From contig CAWDGB010000013.1 in NCBI GenBank assembly GCA_963801715.1, forward strand, positions 1 through 64,000: a stretch of 64,000 nt of DNA. Direction: 5' to 3'. Source of the stretch: CAVVJA01 sp963801715. GTDB taxonomy: Bacteria; Actinomycetota; Actinomycetes; Mycobacteriales; Jatrophihabitantaceae. This document shows, in pieces, positions 63,340-64,000 of this stretch. Numbering within the stretch: the first letter of the stretch is position 1; every line of letters starts with the position of its first letter. Made by a program: the position numbers and the translations under genes. The notes beneath the pieces were generated by a model. The model was not told the DNA's origin. It worked only from the letters and a program-made list of their open reading frames with translations, and searched no databases.

Positions 63340-63522
63340 TCACGCGCTGCGCTGGGTGGCGTCCTGGGCATCCGCGCCGTCAACGGACACCCAACGGTGT
63401 CGTCCGCTGTACCGTTCGCCCCGCTGTCGTCGCGCTTGACGGGCAGCAGCGACGGTTTCTCGCCATGCCTCCAAACCGTCCCTGACGGTCGCCTTGGGCT
63501 CGTTCTCACCGCTGGTTGTCAT
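63340..63522 (-). CDS. 60-residue protein, second member of a two-copy family
   Basis: Starts MTTSGENEP and ends QDATQRSA; AARQARRQRGERY and RHRWVSVDGADAQD align with the gene at 26009-26191, and both are exactly 60 residues. Upstream bases GACACGGGG are also shared. Function unknown; the middle is basic and the protein is soluble. The two copies are in opposite orientation in the window. Confidence 0.65.
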   Translation of the reverse strand: MTTSGENEPKATVRDGLEAWRETVAAARQARRQRGERYSGRHRWVSVDGADAQDATQRSA

Positions 63523-63816
63523 CATCTGACCACCCCGTGTCAAAGGGCCTTACGGGCTTCGCTGAACGCTCAGCGGGCGACAGGCCGACTGCACTATACG
63601 CAGCCGACGCACCGCGCGCGGTACCGTTCTGTGGTGGGTGATTTCGCTGCCACGCAGGGTGATTCTCGCGTCTGGGCTGGGTGATTTAGCGGCCACGTTG
63701 CGCTTAGGAGTCATGTCCTCAACATGCATCCCCCCATCGGCATGTCCGGCCGCGCCACCGGTCGGGCCGCGTCTGCGCCGACGGTGTGGAACTAGCGGAT
63801 CCGGCATAGTGCTGTC

Positions 63817-64000
63817 ATGGCGTACCGGATGAACGATCAGCAGGCCCGTGAGGTGCTGGCAGCAGGCACTCACACCGGCAAGCTGGCCACCGTGCGGGCC
63901 GACGGGAGCCCGCATGTGGCGCCGGTCTGGTTTGTGCTTGACGGCGACGATCTGGTGTTCACGACCGGGGCAGGTACCTCGAAGGGCAAGGCCCTGCGGC
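63817..64000 (+). CDS. PPOX-class (F420-dependent) oxidoreductase, 3' end outside window
   Basis: ATG 63817 begins MAYRMNDQQAREVLAAGTHT then GKLATVRADGSPHVAPVWFV and TGAGTSKGKALR, the split-barrel start of PPOX-class flavin/F420 enzymes. CATAGT six bases before the ATG suggests a leaderless start. About 61 residues are visible; the rest lies beyond the right edge. Confidence 0.85.
   Translation, partial: MAYRMNDQQAREVLAAGTHTGKLATVRADGSPHVAPVWFVLDGDDLVFTTGAGTSKGKALR

Noticed and set aside
63110..63343. Minus-strand 77-codon frame
   Set aside because: Some plausible stretches, but no ribosome-binding site, no family and a composition similar to noise frames; left in the gap description.

Overview
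The window is high-GC DNA from an actinomycete. Support for this: frequent GTG starts, several probable leaderless starts (a TAnnnT box 6-8 bases before the start codon), a DivIVA-domain protein, small actinobacterial families (DUF3618, DUF4389, DUF6328) and several F420/deazaflavin-type enzymes (LLM oxidoreductase, PPOX-class protein, nitroreductase fragment). No rRNA and no CRISPR array were seen. The genus cannot be told from the sequence.

Layout. 0-13 kb is a mostly intact chromosomal block: the C-terminal part of a CHAT protease, a metallo-beta-lactamase/Rieske fusion, an odd class I tRNA with anticodon UAG, a Bcp peroxiredoxin, PurU (releases formate from 10-formyl-THF), and a long minus-strand run fdhA-fdhB-nrfD-pxpA-pxpB-pxpC. 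fdhA is interrupted by an in-frame UGA exactly where formate dehydrogenases carry selenocysteine, and a SECIS-like hairpin follows it. 13-29 kb holds regulators and enzymes in small, mostly divergent units: methyltransferases, an alpha/beta-hydrolase-LuxR fusion lacking its nucleophile, TetR/monooxygenase and TetR/Rieske oxygenase pairs with palindromic operators, a GntR-ABC export-type operon, HxlR/metallo-beta-lactamase, and an HD-GYP-LuxR fusion.

30.7-35.6 kb is the most system-like locus: an ECF-type sigma factor translationally coupled to a 149-residue protein, a convergent 900-residue TPR-CHAT protease, and, divergent from that, a subtilisin-like (S8) protease whose frame is broken three times although its catalytic residues remain. 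The partial CHAT gene at the left edge is a paralogue. This looks like a regulated protease-pair (conflict or cell-death type) locus.

35.7-64 kb is an eroded accessory region. It mixes intact genes (DivIVA-domain, DUF1801, epoxide-hydrolase-like, patatin-like, LLM oxidoreductase, DUF2252, DUF3291, a lone E2 acyltransferase domain) with wreckage: an Mrr-type nuclease fragment, a tyrosine-integrase C-terminus with its catalytic Tyr replaced, a truncated phosphoesterase, terminase small subunit plus large-subunit tail, a 3' half of tRNA-Lys(CUU) that looks like an attachment scar, nested IS fragments (IS1182-like, IS630-like, IS256) and several gene stubs. Several real-looking genes under 60 codons are also present.

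Functionally, PurU and the selenoprotein formate dehydrogenase could form a local formate source-and-sink pair; the rest is regulation, lipid or redox enzymology and mobile debris. All calls come from reading the sequence without database searches.
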